A DNA stretch of 5,216 nt from Syntrophomonadaceae bacterium (GTDB lineage Bacteria > Bacillota > Syntrophomonadia > Syntrophomonadales > Syntrophomonadaceae): positions 1 through 5,216 of the forward strand of contig JAQUBU010000178.1 of assembly GCA_028686565.1 (NCBI GenBank), given 5' to 3'. Below are positions 3,872-5,216 of this stretch, piece after piece (the stretch's first letter is position 1; every line of letters begins with the position of its first letter). The notes below the pieces were generated by a model. That model had not been told where the DNA came from, made no database searches, and saw nothing but the letters and a program-made list of their open reading frames with translations. The position numbers and the translations under genes are program-made.

Positions 3872-5216
3872 ATGGGAGTATCTTTAAAATGGTTAAAACA
3901 ATATGTGGATTTCGATTGGACACCGGCAGAACTGGCGCATAAACTCACCATGGCTGGAATAGCGGTCGATAAGATAGAGGAGAAAGAATCGGACAGCATC
4001 ATGGAAATGGACTTGACTCCTAACCGTGGAGACTGTCTGGGACTGATAAATCTGGCTCGCGAAGTTGCAGCTTTAAACGGGGCCAGGCTGAAAATACCAG
4101 AAGTGTCTATACAGGAAAACGGTGAAGACATTAAAGACTATATAAAAGTAGAGATTGCCGACCCTGATCTGGGACCTCGCTATACAGCGCGTTTACTTAA
4201 AAACGTAGAAATAAAAGAATCACCGTCCTGGATGCAGGAGGCTTTGCTTAATGCGGGAGTAAGACCAATCAATAATGTAGTTGATGTAACCAATTATGTA
4301 ATGCTGGAAACCAACCAGCCCCTGCATGCTTTTGACTATAATTTGCTGGGCCTGGATAAGAGGATACTAGTAAGAAGAGCACGTAACCAAGAAAAATTCA
4401 CTACTCTGGATGGAATCGAAAGGGAACTTGATGAAGATATGCTGGTTATTACCAATGGGGAAGTACCGGTAGCCCTGGCTGGCATCATGGGGGGAGAAAA
4501 CAGTGAGATTAAGGAAAACACCAGACATGTCCTGCTGGAATCTGCTAACTTTTTCGCTACCAGTATTCGCAGAACCTCGCGGCGATTAGGCTTGAGAAGT
4601 GATTCATCAGTCCGTTTTGAGAAGGGTGCAGATATTAATGGGGTTCTATACGCGGTTAACCGTGCTGCCAGGCTAATCCAGGAACTGGCGGGCGGAGAAG
4701 TTGTCAAGGGTATATTTGATGTATATCCTTCACCAAAACCTTTGTTAAAAATCGCGCTAAGACCTGCAAGAGTGAATTTCCTGCTGGGAACCGAAATCCC
4801 TGTAAGCAATATTGAACAATACCTGCGCAGTTTGGATCTTACTATTGAATGGCAGGAAGGGCAATTCATAGTTGATGTTCCCAGTTACCGTCCGGATATC
4901 ACTATGGAAGTAGATCTTATTGAAGAAATAGCTCGTTTGCATGGTTATGACAATATAGCTGCCGGTTTGCCTCAAGGGGATACCACTCAGGGTGGTCTTA
5001 CCAGCTATCAGCTCTTTCGTGACCGGGTAAAAAACGTGATGGCCAAAAGTCTGCGCGAGGTAATAAACTATAGTTTCATTAATCCCAATTTCTCTGATCG
5101 TTTGCTTCTGCCAATACAAAATTACCTCAGGGATACTGTTGGATTGGCTAATCCATTATCTGAGGATCAGAGTGTCATGCGCACACTTTTGCTGCCTGGT
5201 TTGCTTGATAATATTG
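3872..5216 (+). CDS. pheT: Phenylalanine--tRNA ligase beta subunit, lacking the tRNA-binding OB domain; 3' end outside window
   Basis: The beta subunit supports PheS and hydrolyses mischarged Tyr-tRNA-Phe. ATG 3872 follows AGGAGGT (3859-3865), and 448 codons lie in the window. The N-terminal B1 part (MGVSLKWLKQYV, then KLTMAGIAVDKIE to residue 36) runs straight into SIMEMDLTPNRGDCLG (42-57). In Bacillus and E. coli about 110 residues of EMAP-II-like tRNA-binding domain (E. coli about 39-148) separate these blocks, so that domain is absent. The B3/B4 editing domain is intact: RPINNVVDVTNYVMLE (131-146), His152 in PLHAFD, GIMGG, LLE with Glu223, and LRSDSSVRFEKG. The B5 domain (about 291-362) keeps the metal ligands Asp342, Asp348, Glu351 and Glu352. 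The catalytic-like module begins after 370 and is cut by the window edge, as is the C-terminal anticodon-binding FDX-ACB domain. The frame is open with good codons throughout, so this looks like a stable short form rather than a pseudogene. Confidence 0.96.
   Translation, partial: MGVSLKWLKQYVDFDWTPAELAHKLTMAGIAVDKIEEKESDSIMEMDLTPNRGDCLGLINLAREVAALNGARLKIPEVSIQENGEDIKDYIKVEIADPDLGPRYTARLLKNVEIKESPSWMQEALLNAGVRPINNVVDVTNYVMLETNQPLHAFDYNLLGLDKRILVRRARNQEKFTTLDGIERELDEDMLVITNGEVPVALAGIMGGENSEIKENTRHVLLESANFFATSIRRTSRRLGLRSDSSVRFEKGADINGVLYAVNRAARLIQELAGGEVVKGIFDVYPSPKPLLKIALRPARVNFLLGTEIPVSNIEQYLRSLDLTIEWQEGQFIVDVPSYRPDITMEVDLIEEIARLHGYDNIAAGLPQGDTTQGGLTSYQLFRDRVKNVMAKSLREVINYSFINPNFSDRLLLPIQNYLRDTVGLANPLSEDQSVMRTLLLPGLLDNI

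Noticed and set aside
3980..4010. Frameshift or pseudogene explanation for the short PheT
   Set aside because: The reading frame is continuous, both sides match PheT in the same frame, and all downstream functional residues are kept. A clean in-frame loss fits better.
2795..5119. Several minus-strand open frames opposite pheS and pheT
   Set aside because: All are shadows of the conserved plus-strand synthetase genes, with composition typical of antisense translation.

Overview
The window is a translation-gene block from a low-to-moderate GC Gram-positive bacterium, most likely of the class Clostridia. The reasons are the T-box leader ahead of pheST, the L20-type attenuated leader ahead of infC, strong AGGAGG ribosome binding sites, a YqzL-like microprotein, and the Bacillus-like order of a YsgA/RlmP-type methyltransferase close upstream of pheS. 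A Syntrophomonas-like organism is only a guess. All real genes lie on the + strand.

Layout. Bases 1-110 hold a degenerate array of short repeats. Bases 196-224 are a good sigma-A type promoter, followed by a structured leader (about 231-375) that ends in an intrinsic terminator just before the infC ribosome binding site. This is the expected L20 autoregulation device of the infC-rpmI-rplT operon. infC starts at an AUU codon at 397, so a scan limited to ATG/GTG/TTG starts truncates it by 35 residues. rpmI overlaps the infC stop, rplT follows, and a strong terminator (1517-1546) closes the operon. A SPOUT-family 23S rRNA 2'-O-methyltransferase (YsgA/RlmP-like) starts at a TTG at 1588. A 30-residue YqzL-like ORF (2451-2543) follows it. 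The promoter for the pheS leader lies inside that small ORF, with a perfect 8-bp inverted repeat across its -10 region. A complete T-box riboswitch (about 2548-2788) with a UUC (Phe) specifier controls pheS and pheT. pheT runs off the right edge.

How it fits together. Everything serves translation: an initiation factor, two 50S proteins, an A-loop-type rRNA methylase and phenylalanyl-tRNA synthetase. Two RNA switches sense product status: free L20 for the first operon and uncharged tRNA-Phe for the second.

Most notable observations. (1) PheT appears to lack, in frame and without visible scarring, the whole EMAP-II/OB-fold tRNA-binding domain (about 110 residues), while the editing and B5 domains are intact. 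(2) A YqzL-like small ORF carries the pheST promoter inside its coding sequence. (3) infC has a non-canonical AUU start. I see no mobile element, CRISPR array, tRNA gene or defence system. Apart from the shortened PheT and the small ORF, the window is conserved housekeeping DNA.
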